Below are positions 23,773-33,484 of a stretch of DNA of 64,000 nucleotides, in pieces. The notes under the pieces were generated by a model that worked only from the letters and a program-made list of their open reading frames with translations, had not been told where the DNA came from and searched no databases. How positions within the stretch are numbered: the stretch's first letter is position 1; the number at the start of each line of letters is the position of its first letter. This DNA is from Gammaproteobacteria bacterium (GTDB lineage: Bacteria; Pseudomonadota; Gammaproteobacteria; Pseudomonadales; Cellvibrionaceae): positions 62,001 to 126,000 of the forward strand of contig SEBU01000003.1 in the NCBI GenBank assembly GCA_004173475.1. Reading direction: 5' to 3'. A program made the translations under genes and the position numbers.

Positions 23773-26024
23773 ACCTTTCTTCTCAATAATAGATCTAAAT
23801 TCCATCTTAAAATAATTTTAGACACCCATAAAAATATCGGAACAGTAAGTAAGTTTTTCAATCTTATTTGTTCGCCCATTGATAAGCTCTCATCGGATCG
23901 AGAACCAATCATTGGGGAAGGAGCATTTTCAAGAAATCCCAATGAAGGATAATTTAGAGTGGGATTATTCCATAAATATCCAGGTCCGTTAGCGTTCAGA
24001 AGCAGGAAAATTTCCTTTCCGTAACGACTATAGATTTCGGGATTCTTTTGAGCGATTTGTTCATACATATATAAAATGGTACTTCTTCGGAATTCACGAG
24101 CCATAGAATTATGTCGTACTCTGTAATTTACTAATGGCTCGTGAATCGAAACACCTAATTTTCCATATGAAGCCATTCTCATCCAAGCCTCATAATCCTC
24201 CATTCCAAACATCATTTCAGAATCATTGATACCATATGTTAAAAAATCAGATCGTCTGACCACCTGAAAAGCTGCAAGCATATTACCAGCCAAAAAATAC
24301 GGAAATTCAGTGTCGAAATTAACCCAAAGATCGTTTGACTCACCAAAATACTGAACCCATGAGTATACAAATGAAACATTTTTATACCGTTTTAGTAAAT
24401 CAACACATTTGGAATAATACATGGGTTTGACAGTGTCATCAGCGTCAAGAAACGCTACGAACTCTCCAAACGCATTTTGAGCGCCAATATTACGAGCATT
24501 AGCCAGCCCTGCATTTGGGATATCAATTATTCGAATATTCGTCCTGTTCTGTTGCTTCAATTTTTCAAGGACGTCAATAGACTGCTGATCGGTAGAGCCG
24601 TCATTGATAACTATAATTTCTATCGGACTGTAATCACTCATTGACACACTAGTTAATGCCTCCTCCAAGAATAGGCCCAGATTATAAAAAGGTATGACAA
24701 CAGACAGTAATCCCTCAACACCCGATATGCCGTAGGTATCGGCATGCGATCCATTGCTGAGCACTTTTAGTTGATGATCAAATGGATACTCATGAATTTC
24801 GACATTAGGTATGTTGTTGTAATGTTGCCTACGACATGTAATAAATGTTTCATATGAACATAGCTCTCTCAACCTAAAACGTCCCCGCTTGCCTAATGCT
24901 TGGCGCTCATCGTCTTTAAGAGACAATATTTTCGACAATTTTAAATCGAAATTATCATTAACACTCCAAGAAAATACCTCTCCATACAAGCCTTCACTTC
25001 CGATAAGCTCGGAATGGCCCCCTGATTCAGAGCCAAGAACAGGACAAGCCAGATCCATCGCCTGCATGCAAACATATGGAAAGTTTTCATATATTGACGG
25101 AATCACAACGCACTTTGCAGACTTGAAGATTTGAACAAGTTGATCCGGTGGAACGGCAGAATCAAGCGTTAGCCACCCTTTGGAAATATAGCTGCTATAT
25201 CCCTTTTCGATTAACGCTTTAATACTGGTCTGTTTCGGAGCCCAATAGGTGTCGCCACCAACCATTCTAAGCCTCACCCCTCTTCCAGCATCCCATAGTT
25301 TTTTCATGGATTTCAACAGATGCAGAACCCCTTTACGATATTCAAGCCTCCCTACATACACTAAGTCATATTCCGTATTAACTGAGGCCAACTCAGCGAC
25401 ACGGTCTTCCGTTTCACCAAAATATGGGTAAGGAATTACATCAATAGGTTTTTGCGTATAACTCTGTAGTCGAGTTTTTAAGAACTCAGACGGGCTAATG
25501 ACCGCATCAGCAGCACGCAAACAGAACTTTTCACATTGGCCAATCCAATAATTTGGGAATAAATACGATGCTTCCTGATTGACATGTGAAAGCTCAAATA
25601 CTGGAGTGTGACAATATATAATCACCTTAGTATCAGCCAGCTCTGATAAGCCATTTAATTTTGACTTAAGCAAATAATATGCAAGCGCTCCGTAATCTTG
25701 TACCTCAATAATATCGGGGCGAATTTCACCATCTCTAATCTGCTTGATTATATTCTCCGCCAAACAATAAGATAACAAATGCCAATATCCTAGTGAAGCG
25801 TTGACTTTGCCCTCAGATTTCACAGGAAATCTTACGACAGCAAGTCCAGATCTTGGATTTTCAATATTTAGTTCTTCATACGGACTAGCGCTTCGCGTAA
25901 ATATCTTCACGTTATGACCAGAGGACGACCAAGCTACACCGGCCTCCCAGCAATATGTACTTATTCCTCCTCCGAAAATTGGAGGAAATTCCGATGTTGC
26001 TATCCAAATATTTAATTTATTCAT
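23769..26024 (-). CDS. Bifunctional glycosyltransferase, GT4 plus GT2 domains, 751 aa
   Basis: Two transferases in one chain. Residues about 1-395 are a GT-B fold GT4: EFPPIFGGGISTYCWEAG near the N terminus, DVIPYPYFG, VYVGRLEYRKGVLHLL, then the donor-site VIPSIYENFPYVCMQAM. Residues about 420-700 are a GT-A fold GT2: LSVVIPFYNLGLFLEEAL, IIVINDGSTD, NAGLANARNIG and the D-x-D region VAFLDADDTV. Such fusions commonly add two successive residues of a repeat unit. ATG at 26024 is chosen over an in-frame TTG at 26039; it overlaps the upstream gene by 8 nt. There are no transmembrane helices. Donor sugars unknown. Confidence 0.88.
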   Translation of the reverse strand: MNKLNIWIATSEFPPIFGGGISTYCWEAGVAWSSSGHNVKIFTRSASPYEELNIENPRSGLAVVRFPVKSEGKVNASLGYWHLLSYCLAENIIKQIRDGEIRPDIIEVQDYGALAYYLLKSKLNGLSELADTKVIIYCHTPVFELSHVNQEASYLFPNYWIGQCEKFCLRAADAVISPSEFLKTRLQSYTQKPIDVIPYPYFGETEDRVAELASVNTEYDLVYVGRLEYRKGVLHLLKSMKKLWDAGRGVRLRMVGGDTYWAPKQTSIKALIEKGYSSYISKGWLTLDSAVPPDQLVQIFKSAKCVVIPSIYENFPYVCMQAMDLACPVLGSESGGHSELIGSEGLYGEVFSWSVNDNFDLKLSKILSLKDDERQALGKRGRFRLRELCSYETFITCRRQHYNNIPNVEIHEYPFDHQLKVLSNGSHADTYGISGVEGLLSVVIPFYNLGLFLEEALTSVSMSDYSPIEIIVINDGSTDQQSIDVLEKLKQQNRTNIRIIDIPNAGLANARNIGAQNAFGEFVAFLDADDTVKPMYYSKCVDLLKRYKNVSFVYSWVQYFGESNDLWVNFDTEFPYFLAGNMLAAFQVVRRSDFLTYGINDSEMMFGMEDYEAWMRMASYGKLGVSIHEPLVNYRVRHNSMAREFRRSTILYMYEQIAQKNPEIYSRYGKEIFLLLNANGPGYLWNNPTLNYPSLGFLENAPSPMIGSRSDESLSMGEQIRLKNLLTVPIFLWVSKIILRWNLDLLLRRKV

Positions 26025-29010
26025 TTGTTTGACCAACAATCAATTTTAGTAAATACAACTTAGATTTTAATTTTTGTTTAATTTGATCGCATTCGATCGT
26101 TTTTTGTTGCAATGCCTCAGTTACTTGTTCAAGAAGTAAGGATTGTTTCTCCAAAGCACTGTTTGAAAGAGCAAGTTTATTTTCATAACTTTGTTTGTTA
26201 TTTCCAAATAGCAAAACCTCTCCTTTCAGTACCTGTATCTGTTCTTCAAGAATAGTTACATTTAGCTCAGTTTTATTACACTTAATAATCACCTCATGAT
26301 GAGCCGCCTCAGTGACTTTTAATTTTTCCCCCAAAGAGACCAAATGTTTTTCAAGCATTTGTGTTTCGTGTAGTTTTTTCTGAATTGTCTCGTTAAGCTC
26401 TACCTCTTTACTACCCAGCTCGTTAACCTGTAATTTTGTTTTCTCCAATGCATCATGCAGAACTATTTCATTTTGCTGATATAGAGCAAGTTTCTCATCC
26501 GCAGAAGCAGAGTAATTGCGAAGCTCATCAAGCTGAAGCTTAGTTTTTTCCAAAGCTTCATATAAACCAGCTTCTCGCCTCTGATATTCGGTAATTTTTT
26601 CGTCTGCGGAAATAGTGTAGTTACGAAGCTCATCAAGCTGCGTTTTGGTTTTTGCTAAAGCATCTCTTAACTCAAGCTCCAAAGCTTTATAGTTTTCACT
26701 TTTTTGTTCAAGAGCTAATATATACTGCCGAAGCTCAATATTTTGATGATCTTGAAGCGCGGCTAATTCTTTGTGTCGCTCCAACTCGTGAAAAGTTACA
26801 GATTTTAAATCCTCAAGATCAATAGAATATTTCCTCAGCTCTGCATTCTGCTCAGTTAACTCTTTAAGTGATTTTTCCAGCGATCCAATATATTCTTGTC
26901 TATACAGGTCATTCGCGATTTGTTGTTCACGTGCCAGTGACATCTCAGCTGCATATTTATTTGTTTTTTCAAGTTCGCCAAGATAGTCCTCGTAAGCATT
27001 CCTATAAAAACGGACTGGCTTTTTATCATAAATAGCTATATCTCTTCTATGAGAAATGATTCGAGATAAAATTAACAATACTTTTGACAGCTCTCGATTA
27101 AAAAATACCGGCCTATCAAGTTTGGCTACGTGAAAAGAAGCAGCTAACGAGGTATTTACGTAATATATAACCTTATCCCAAACATCAATTGCTCGCTCTT
27201 TAAATCCATCACTTAAATACATTAATCCAAGAATCAAAGCAGAATCGACCGTTTTTGTCAGCAAAGTGACGCTAAATAAATGAGGATTGAGTTCCAGCAC
27301 TTTTTGAAAAAATGTTTTGGCAGCATCCCTATCACCAGATCTTAGTTTAAGGCATGCATAAGCAAACCCAATCGAAGCTCGCCATCTAAGAACGGTTGGA
27401 TTGTCAGAGCTGCCATCAACATAATGATGAACATCGGAATCTAAATGCTCAGGGATATCTTGCTTTTGTTCTAGCGACCAATATATGTAGCCACACAGAG
27501 CAGCGCCAAAATCAGCAGAATTCTTTTCTGTAGTATTTAACAGCCGTTCTATCCATTCATATCTAAGGTCGATGTTATTTGCACGATGACCGATCGATAT
27601 TAATGATTTTATTAACCATGGATTGTTGTAGTCTTTAGAAAAATTTAGGGAGTTTTCAGCAGATGCAATTTCCTTTTGAGAGAATATTTTCTCCTCGTAT
27701 ACTACACCTGCCACAACAGGATTTTTCGTCGCAACACATAGAAGCCACTCAGACTCAAAATCTTGTGCGTTAACATTCAGGGATATTTTTTGTAATGACC
27801 GCGGTCTTTTCTCCCAGAGTCCGTTTTTGTCAGCGACCTTTACTCTATCAGCGGTTTGACCAAAAATTTCCTCGATGTCAAAGTTTACGCGAAGCTGAGT
27901 AGCAAATTTATCAAACGTATAAACGTGAAAGTGGTATGGATTTGGATCCTGACCTGATTCGTCACTCCAATCATTTGGAACGCTTGCAATGATCCTACCG
28001 CCAGGGGTTAATATTCTTTGAAACTCACTAAGTAAAGCCTCTGGATGCAATACATGCTCAAGCGTCTCGAAAGAAACAATTACATCGAAACTATTATCCG
28101 GAATTAATACCAAACAATCAGGTAAAAATCCAAGCTCAAACTCCGTGTTTGCGGAAATGTAATGTGCTTTCGCGTAACTCACGGCTAAGTCACTACCGTC
28201 AATCCCCTTAAAAAAGGATCCATTCGATAAACAACTCAATACATAGGCACCATAGCCAAAACCACAGGCCGCATCTAAAACTTTATCACCGGTTCGAATG
28301 TAATCGGCAGCTAAACTGTAACGAAATATATGCGCGTCAGATCGACTACCTGTTTCGCGCAACATATCCATGTGAAGATCTTTCTCTTCTTTTAATGAAG
28401 ACAATGGGTAAGATAAAATTGCAGCATCTGGAATTTTTTCAAGCAGTATGTATATATCATCCAGCTCCTTGTCTATTTGTTCATATTGGTTTAACTGATA
28501 ATAGCCTGCATGCTTTCTAAATCCAGCTTCGTAGCATAAGTTTTCCCACCAAGATCTATGTTCATTTATTTGTTGCAGTTCCCCGCCTTTTCTCAAATTA
28601 ACAGAAATTTGAAAAAACACATATTTTTCAGCAACCCTAAAAATTTCACGCAACGCCAACGGCACGTCTTGCTTAGACAGATACTCCAAACAGTTTTTGG
28701 ATACCAATGTATAAAAATGATTGTCTGGGTACGGCAGGTCGAGGACCGAACCCACCTTAATCCGACAATCTTGCAAATTACTTTTAGCGACCTCAACCGC
28801 CTCACATGAAATGTCAACCCCATAAGCGTCAACACCGTAAATTAACAACTGTTCAACAAGCAACCCATTACCCGAACCAACATCTAAAGTCTTAAAAAAA
28901 CCACAATTTGTTACAATTTTTTCGGCTAAACTTTTAGCATTTTCAAGACTTTGAGTATTCGCCTGATCCCAATTTCCATTAAAATTATTTGCATGGACAT
29001 TTTCGGTCAT
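26017..29010 (-). CDS. Double methyltransferase with long C-terminal coiled coil (putative O-chain terminator/ruler), 997 aa
   Basis: Residues about 15-180 are a class I SAM methyltransferase (LDVGSGNGLLVEQ, then GVDIS). Residues about 225-400 are a second one (VLDAACGFGYGAYV, GIDGSDLA, IVSFETLEHVLHP, LTPGGRIIASVPN). Residues about 430-660 are helical and TPR-like, and residues about 670-990 are an almost continuous coiled coil containing 35-residue tandem repeats. It lies directly after wzt (4 nt gap). In ABC-exported O antigens, WbdD-type proteins cap the chain by methylation and set its length with a coiled coil; the architecture here is analogous but has no kinase domain. ATG at 29010 is preferred to a TTG at 29028. 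The role is inferred. Confidence 0.8.
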   Translation of the reverse strand: MTENVHANNFNGNWDQANTQSLENAKSLAEKIVTNCGFFKTLDVGSGNGLLVEQLLIYGVDAYGVDISCEAVEVAKSNLQDCRIKVGSVLDLPYPDNHFYTLVSKNCLEYLSKQDVPLALREIFRVAEKYVFFQISVNLRKGGELQQINEHRSWWENLCYEAGFRKHAGYYQLNQYEQIDKELDDIYILLEKIPDAAILSYPLSSLKEEKDLHMDMLRETGSRSDAHIFRYSLAADYIRTGDKVLDAACGFGYGAYVLSCLSNGSFFKGIDGSDLAVSYAKAHYISANTEFELGFLPDCLVLIPDNSFDVIVSFETLEHVLHPEALLSEFQRILTPGGRIIASVPNDWSDESGQDPNPYHFHVYTFDKFATQLRVNFDIEEIFGQTADRVKVADKNGLWEKRPRSLQKISLNVNAQDFESEWLLCVATKNPVVAGVVYEEKIFSQKEIASAENSLNFSKDYNNPWLIKSLISIGHRANNIDLRYEWIERLLNTTEKNSADFGAALCGYIYWSLEQKQDIPEHLDSDVHHYVDGSSDNPTVLRWRASIGFAYACLKLRSGDRDAAKTFFQKVLELNPHLFSVTLLTKTVDSALILGLMYLSDGFKERAIDVWDKVIYYVNTSLAASFHVAKLDRPVFFNRELSKVLLILSRIISHRRDIAIYDKKPVRFYRNAYEDYLGELEKTNKYAAEMSLAREQQIANDLYRQEYIGSLEKSLKELTEQNAELRKYSIDLEDLKSVTFHELERHKELAALQDHQNIELRQYILALEQKSENYKALELELRDALAKTKTQLDELRNYTISADEKITEYQRREAGLYEALEKTKLQLDELRNYSASADEKLALYQQNEIVLHDALEKTKLQVNELGSKEVELNETIQKKLHETQMLEKHLVSLGEKLKVTEAAHHEVIIKCNKTELNVTILEEQIQVLKGEVLLFGNNKQSYENKLALSNSALEKQSLLLEQVTEALQQKTIECDQIKQKLKSKLYLLKLIVGQTNE
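26410..26661 (-). repeat. 105-bp (35-residue) tandem repeats in coiled-coil coding region
   Basis: Two full units (26557-26661 and 26452-26556) and a 42-bp partial third (26410-26451) encode repeats beginning AL[AE]KTK-x-Q-[LV]-[DN]-EL and continuing NY-x3-ADEK to a Tyr-Gln step. Thirty-five residues equal exactly five heptads, so adding or losing a unit would lengthen or shorten the coiled coil without breaking register. Confidence 0.85.
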
Positions 29011-29014
29011 TAAA

Positions 29015-30352
29015 TTACCACTCAGCAATCATTTTTAAATCAGATACACCACCAAATAAATATTGCTCCCTTTTCATTGAAACTTGAAAAAAATGAGCTT
29101 CATCAACCCAGTGAAGTATCTTTTGATTAATATAGTCTGGTGTATCTTCTTGACTAACACAGGCTTGCACTTCATATAAATTCATCCCTAGCGGCGTACT
29201 ACAAGTTAAAGTGACATCAAAGTGTTCCGCAGCCTCAAACTTTCTTTCCCAAAATAACGAACTTTGCTCGCCATTAGCTATTCTAGACATATCTTGATTA
29301 AGTGTCCCCCACGAGTACATTTTTATTCCTTCCTTATTCCTTATTCTTACTCCAACATTTAATTTATCGATTTTCTTTTTAACCAAACACGATATTTTTA
29401 TTTTTAAAATATCTTTTGGATAAAATACGTTACATTCTTGATCTAATTCGTTCAACACAACCACATCGCTAATTAGTACGTCCCCCTCACCGAAAGAGAG
29501 CTTTTCACTTCGACTGGATGCTGGCATCTGAGTAATATTTTCGGACCTTTTATTTAATTGTTCTGTCACCTTACTAAGGTACTTTGTTTCCTCGTCGTGG
29601 AGCTGCTTGCGGTATTCAAGCACAACCTCAGGTGCAGCCCCCCATGACTGTTGCTTCCCATTTTTTAGCAGCAAGGCTTTACTTGTAAGAGTCCGAACAC
29701 TTTCCTGATCATGAGAAACAAATAGTAAAGTCGTCCCGTTACTAATAAGCTTTTCAATTTGCTGAAAGCATCTTTTTTGAAACAAAGCGTCTCCAACAGC
29801 TAACGCCTCATCTATGACTAAAATATCAGGCTCAATTTGTACTTGTACAGCGAATGCTAATCTAACCAACATGCCGCTCGAATATGTTTTTACTGGCTGA
29901 TCCAAAAAGTCCCCAATATCTGCAAAAGCCGCAATTGCGTCAAACTTATCATCAATTTGACTTTTTGATAGGCCTAAAATTGAACCGTTTAAATACACGT
30001 TTTCTCTACCTGAGAACTCCGGGTTAAACCCCGAACCCAGTTCTAAAAGTGCAGCTATTCGACCATTAGTTACGATTTCTCCAGTAGTAGGTGCGAGCGT
30101 ACCGCAAATTAGTTGAAGTAAAGTAGATTTACCCGAGCCATTTCGTCCTAATATACCTACACTCTCACCACGCTTCACTTCGAACGAGATGTCTTCGACC
30201 GCCCAAAATTCTTTAAAATAGTCTTGCTTTTTATTTTTGTAAAAGCAATTTTGTATTGGCAAAAAAAACTGTTTTAATCTATCCGTAGGTGAAGAGTAAA
30301 CTTGATAACATTTACTTACATTGCTAACTTTTATTACAACTTCAGATGACAT
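29015..30352 (-). CDS. wzt: O-antigen ABC transporter ATP-binding protein Wzt, 445 aa
   Basis: The N-terminal ATPase (residues about 1-245) has Walker A GRNGSGKST (69-77), signature YSSGMLVRLAF, Walker B ILVIDEALAVGD and the switch His in LLFVSHD. The C-terminal about 160 residues are a separate beta-rich domain, as in Wzt proteins of E. coli O8/O9a, where it recognises the methyl- or phosphomethyl-capped end of the finished O chain before export. It pairs with Wzm immediately upstream (11-nt overlap). The presence of the extra domain predicts that export depends on a chain-end modification, consistent with the methyltransferase downstream. Confidence 0.93.
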   Translation of the reverse strand: MSSEVVIKVSNVSKCYQVYSSPTDRLKQFFLPIQNCFYKNKKQDYFKEFWAVEDISFEVKRGESVGILGRNGSGKSTLLQLICGTLAPTTGEIVTNGRIAALLELGSGFNPEFSGRENVYLNGSILGLSKSQIDDKFDAIAAFADIGDFLDQPVKTYSSGMLVRLAFAVQVQIEPDILVIDEALAVGDALFQKRCFQQIEKLISNGTTLLFVSHDQESVRTLTSKALLLKNGKQQSWGAAPEVVLEYRKQLHDEETKYLSKVTEQLNKRSENITQMPASSRSEKLSFGEGDVLISDVVVLNELDQECNVFYPKDILKIKISCLVKKKIDKLNVGVRIRNKEGIKMYSWGTLNQDMSRIANGEQSSLFWERKFEAAEHFDVTLTCSTPLGMNLYEVQACVSQEDTPDYINQKILHWVDEAHFFQVSMKREQYLFGGVSDLKMIAEW

Positions 30353-31160
30353 CCGCGAATCCCCGACGTGTGGCCTGAAACCAGGTGTACCCTAACCAAC
30401 AAAAAATTAACGTGACAATCAAAGCTACGAAAAATGTGCTCTCGTCAAAAAACCCCCAATAAAGCACCCCCCTTACAATTTCCATAATGTCAGTCATGGG
30501 ATTAATTTTGAATAAATATTGAAACTCATTTGGTATCGCAGACAAAGGGTAAAACACAGGTGATAAAAACATCATTGCTGTCAATATTGTTCCAATAATT
30601 TGTCCGATATCCCTAATATAAACGCCGGTTGAGGCAAGTATCCACGACAACCCTAGCGAGAAAAAAACTGCAGGCAGCATTGCAATAGGAAAAAGTAAGA
30701 CCGTAATTGGCGGAGCTCCCAAAATGACCGAATAAAAGATTAACCAGACGATAAAGCTTATTAATAAATGAAACAAAGCAGAAAGAACTGCTGCCAATGA
30801 TAATATCTCTAGAGGGAATATAACTTTTTTAACATAATTGCTATTAGCGATAATCAGCGTAGGGGATTTGCTTATCACCTCAGAAAAAAAATTAAACACT
30901 AACAGACCCGCAAATATAATAATTGCAAATTCACTTTTCGTAGTCACCGTCTCAGCTTGTACTCCCCATCGTGCTTTAAATATAACGGAGAACATGAACG
31001 TATAAAGTAATAACATTGTTAACGGATTTATAAATGACCAAAATACACCTAAAACAGACCCTCGATATCTGCCTAAAACATCCCTTTTCGCTAACGTAAT
31101 TAATAAATCCCAATTTGACGCAACAGAACCGACAAATTTTATTATGGACATCGGGTACAT
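30342..31160 (-). CDS. wzm: O-antigen ABC transporter permease Wzm, 272 aa
   Basis: ABC-2 type permease with about six membrane segments and the conserved N-terminal LAKRDVLGRYRGSVLGVFWSF and C-terminal NPMTDIMEIVRGVLYWG motifs of polysaccharide exporters. It forms the membrane channel for undecaprenyl-linked O chains together with Wzt. ATG at 31160 has AAAGAGG five bases upstream; the in-frame start at 31187 would lie within rmlC. It overlaps wzt by 11 nt. Confidence 0.92.
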   Translation of the reverse strand: MYPMSIIKFVGSVASNWDLLITLAKRDVLGRYRGSVLGVFWSFINPLTMLLLYTFMFSVIFKARWGVQAETVTTKSEFAIIIFAGLLVFNFFSEVISKSPTLIIANSNYVKKVIFPLEILSLAAVLSALFHLLISFIVWLIFYSVILGAPPITVLLFPIAMLPAVFFSLGLSWILASTGVYIRDIGQIIGTILTAMMFLSPVFYPLSAIPNEFQYLFKINPMTDIMEIVRGVLYWGFFDESTFFVALIVTLIFCWLGYTWFQATRRGFADVI

Positions 31161-31174
31161 ATAAGCCTCTTTAT

Positions 31175-31723
31175 TTATAAAAAACATTCGGCGAAGCGAA
31201 AATATTGACCGTTTTTATCTTTATCTGACAGTATTGGTTCAACTTTTCCGGGCCAGTTTATTTTCAGATCTTCGTCGTTCCATAGGATACACCGTTCGTG
31301 GGCGGGAGAATAATATTCAGAAACCTTATATGCTACGTGAGCAATAGATGACAGAACCATAAATCCGTGTGCAAATCCAGGGGGAACCCAAAGCTGTCGA
31401 CGATTCGCATCCGATAGAACAACGGACACATGCTTACCGAAAGATGATGAGTTTCGTCTTAAATCTACAACAACGTCAAAAATCTCACCGCTTATAACAT
31501 GGATTAACTTGCCCTGAGCCATAGGATTTTTTTGATAATGCAAACCCCTAACAACCCCATGACTACTCACGCTCAAATTATCCTGAACAAGCATGCCAGC
31601 AAATTGAATTAGTTCACTAAAGTTACGCTGATTAAACGACTCAAGAAAACATCCCCTCTGATCTTCGAATATATTCGGTTCTAAAATTTTTATCCCTTCA
31701 ATTTCTAGCGGTATGACATTCAT
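31175..31723 (-). CDS. rmlC: dTDP-4-dehydrorhamnose 3,5-epimerase, 182 aa
   Basis: Third step of dTDP-L-rhamnose synthesis. Cupin-fold enzyme with DQRGCFLESFNQ, the catalytic-His region GVVRGLHYQ, ISGEIFDVVVDLRRNS, and VPPGFAHGFMVLS. Length is normal. It overlaps rmlD by 4 nt and lies 14 bp before wzm, tying rhamnose supply to the exporter genes in one operon. Cytoplasmic. Confidence 0.96.
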   Translation of the reverse strand: MNVIPLEIEGIKILEPNIFEDQRGCFLESFNQRNFSELIQFAGMLVQDNLSVSSHGVVRGLHYQKNPMAQGKLIHVISGEIFDVVVDLRRNSSSFGKHVSVVLSDANRRQLWVPPGFAHGFMVLSSIAHVAYKVSEYYSPAHERCILWNDEDLKINWPGKVEPILSDKDKNGQYFRFAECFL

Positions 31724-32604
31724 TCAGAATACTCCAAATACCCCTTAATATCATTCAAGGCTGAGCGCCAATTCGACGGATTAACTCTCCAAGTAGAATA
31801 GATCTTCCCGCAGTCCAAAGATGAGTTTTGCGGGCGCTGGGCGACCGTAACGTAATCAAATGACGAAACCGGAAAGACGGCCGGAATATCGGAAACTCCT
31901 TGCGAAGCTGCACTTTGCAATATTTCCAGAGCAAACTCATATCGACTAACGTACGGATAACCGCAATAATGATAGGTACCCCACTGATGCAGGGCATTGG
32001 CACGATGTAGCAATAGTAAGTTTAAAATTACATCCGCAAGGTCTCCGACGTAGGTTGGACCTCCAATTTGGTCGGAAACTACCATGAGCTTATCTTGTGT
32101 TCTGCTAACACGCAGTATCGCCTTTGGAAAATTATCACCATGTTCCCCAAAGACCCAAGATGTGCGCAAAATAATATGTTTTTTGTTCCCCTTCGAAACG
32201 ACCTGCTCACCTAACAATTTAGTTTTTCCATAAACATTTATAGGAGCTGGAGCAGAATATTCATTGTATGCGATTTTGCTATCACCATTAAAAACATAAT
32301 CAGTTGAAATATGAAATATCACTGCTCCAATCGCACTGCCTACCTCAGCCAAATTTTTCGCACCATCTACGTTAACGCTGTATGCAAGCTCGATATCAGT
32401 TTCCGCTTTATCGACAGAAGTATAGGCAGCAGCATTTATTATAACGTCTGGTACATATTCATTTATAACTCGATTTACATTTATTAGGTCACTGATGTCG
32501 AGCTCTCTACGAGAGGTTGCCAAAAAATGAATATTTTTCTGTTGTAATTTTTTTAATAAGCAAAATCCAAGCTGGCCGTTGGAACCTGTAACTAAAACCT
32601 TCAT
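31720..32604 (-). CDS. rmlD: dTDP-4-dehydrorhamnose reductase, 294 aa
   Basis: Final step of dTDP-L-rhamnose synthesis, NAD(P)H-dependent. SDR with [11 protein letters not shown] at the N terminus, [22 protein letters not shown] and the catalytic Y-x3-K in [23 protein letters not shown] and [10 protein letters not shown] complete the RmlD signature. It overlaps both neighbours by 4 nt. Confidence 0.96.
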   Translation of the reverse strand: MKVLVTGSNGQLGFCLLKKLQQKNIHFLATSRRELDISDLINVNRVINEYVPDVIINAAAYTSVDKAETDIELAYSVNVDGAKNLAEVGSAIGAVIFHISTDYVFNGDSKIAYNEYSAPAPINVYGKTKLLGEQVVSKGNKKHIILRTSWVFGEHGDNFPKAILRVSRTQDKLMVVSDQIGGPTYVGDLADVILNLLLLHRANALHQWGTYHYCGYPYVSRYEFALEILQSAASQGVSDIPAVFPVSSFDYVTVAQRPQNSSLDCGKIYSTWRVNPSNWRSALNDIKGYLEYSE

Positions 32605-33476
32605 AACCTGGATTGTTCCGCCAATTTTAACAGATAGATTCCATAAGCAGTCTTAGCTAACATCTTACCTTGATTGATTAATTGATCACGTGAAAGCCAA
32701 TCGTTATTGAATGCGATTTCCTCTAAGCAAGCAACCTTTAGGCCTTGACGATGTTCTATCGTCTGCACAAAATGTCCGGCCTCAAGCAAGCTATCGTGGG
32801 TTCCGGTATCAAGCCACGCATGGCCACGCCCTAGGAGCTCGACATTCAATTTATCACGTTCTAAATAAGCATTATTTATGCAAGTAATTTCAAGTTCACC
32901 ACGTGGAGATGGTTTTATATTTTTTGCAATCTCTATAACATCTTTGTCGTAAAAATATAATCCAGTAACCGCATAATTTGATTTCGGTTGTTTTGGCTTT
33001 TCTTCAATCGAAACCGCACGCATGTCCGCATCAAATTCCACAACACCAAAACGTTCCGGATCGGTGACATGATAACCGAATACGGTTGCGCCCACTTTTC
33101 GATTGGCTGCGTTTTGTAATTTTTGCGTTAAACCGTGGCCATGAAAAATATTGTCACCTAAAACCAGGCATATCGAATCGCTCCCTATAAACGACTCACC
33201 AATGATGAACGCTTGGGCCAGACCATCCGGTGAAGGCTGAACGGCATAACTAATATTGATACCGAACTGTGAACCGTCGCCGAGTAAACGCGCAAAACTT
33301 TCAACATCTTCCGGTGTGGTGATAACTAAAATATCCTGAATACCGGCCAGCATTAAAACCGACAAGGGATAGTAAATCATCGGCTTATCATAGATAGGCA
33401 GAAGCTGCTTTGAGACACCTTTCGTTATTGGGTGTAAACGCGTACCACTACCACCAGCAAGAACAATACCCTTCAT
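32601..33476 (-). CDS. rmlA: Glucose-1-phosphate thymidylyltransferase, 291 aa
   Basis: First enzyme of dTDP-rhamnose synthesis. N-terminal [16 protein letters not shown] is the nucleotidyl transferase loop; [30 protein letters not shown] (metal-binding Asp) and [20 protein letters not shown] are RmlA hallmarks. I place the start at the ATG 33476 with AGGA upstream rather than a TTG two codons earlier. It is followed by rmlD with a 4-nt overlap, giving the order B-A-D-C. The enzyme is usually inhibited by dTDP-rhamnose. Confidence 0.96.
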   Translation of the reverse strand: MKGIVLAGGSGTRLHPITKGVSKQLLPIYDKPMIYYPLSVLMLAGIQDILVITTPEDVESFARLLGDGSQFGINISYAVQPSPDGLAQAFIIGESFIGSDSICLVLGDNIFHGHGLTQKLQNAANRKVGATVFGYHVTDPERFGVVEFDADMRAVSIEEKPKQPKSNYAVTGLYFYDKDVIEIAKNIKPSPRGELEITCINNAYLERDKLNVELLGRGHAWLDTGTHDSLLEAGHFVQTIEHRQGLKVACLEEIAFNNDWLSRDQLINQGKMLAKTAYGIYLLKLAEQSRL

Positions 33477-33484
33477 ATACAATC

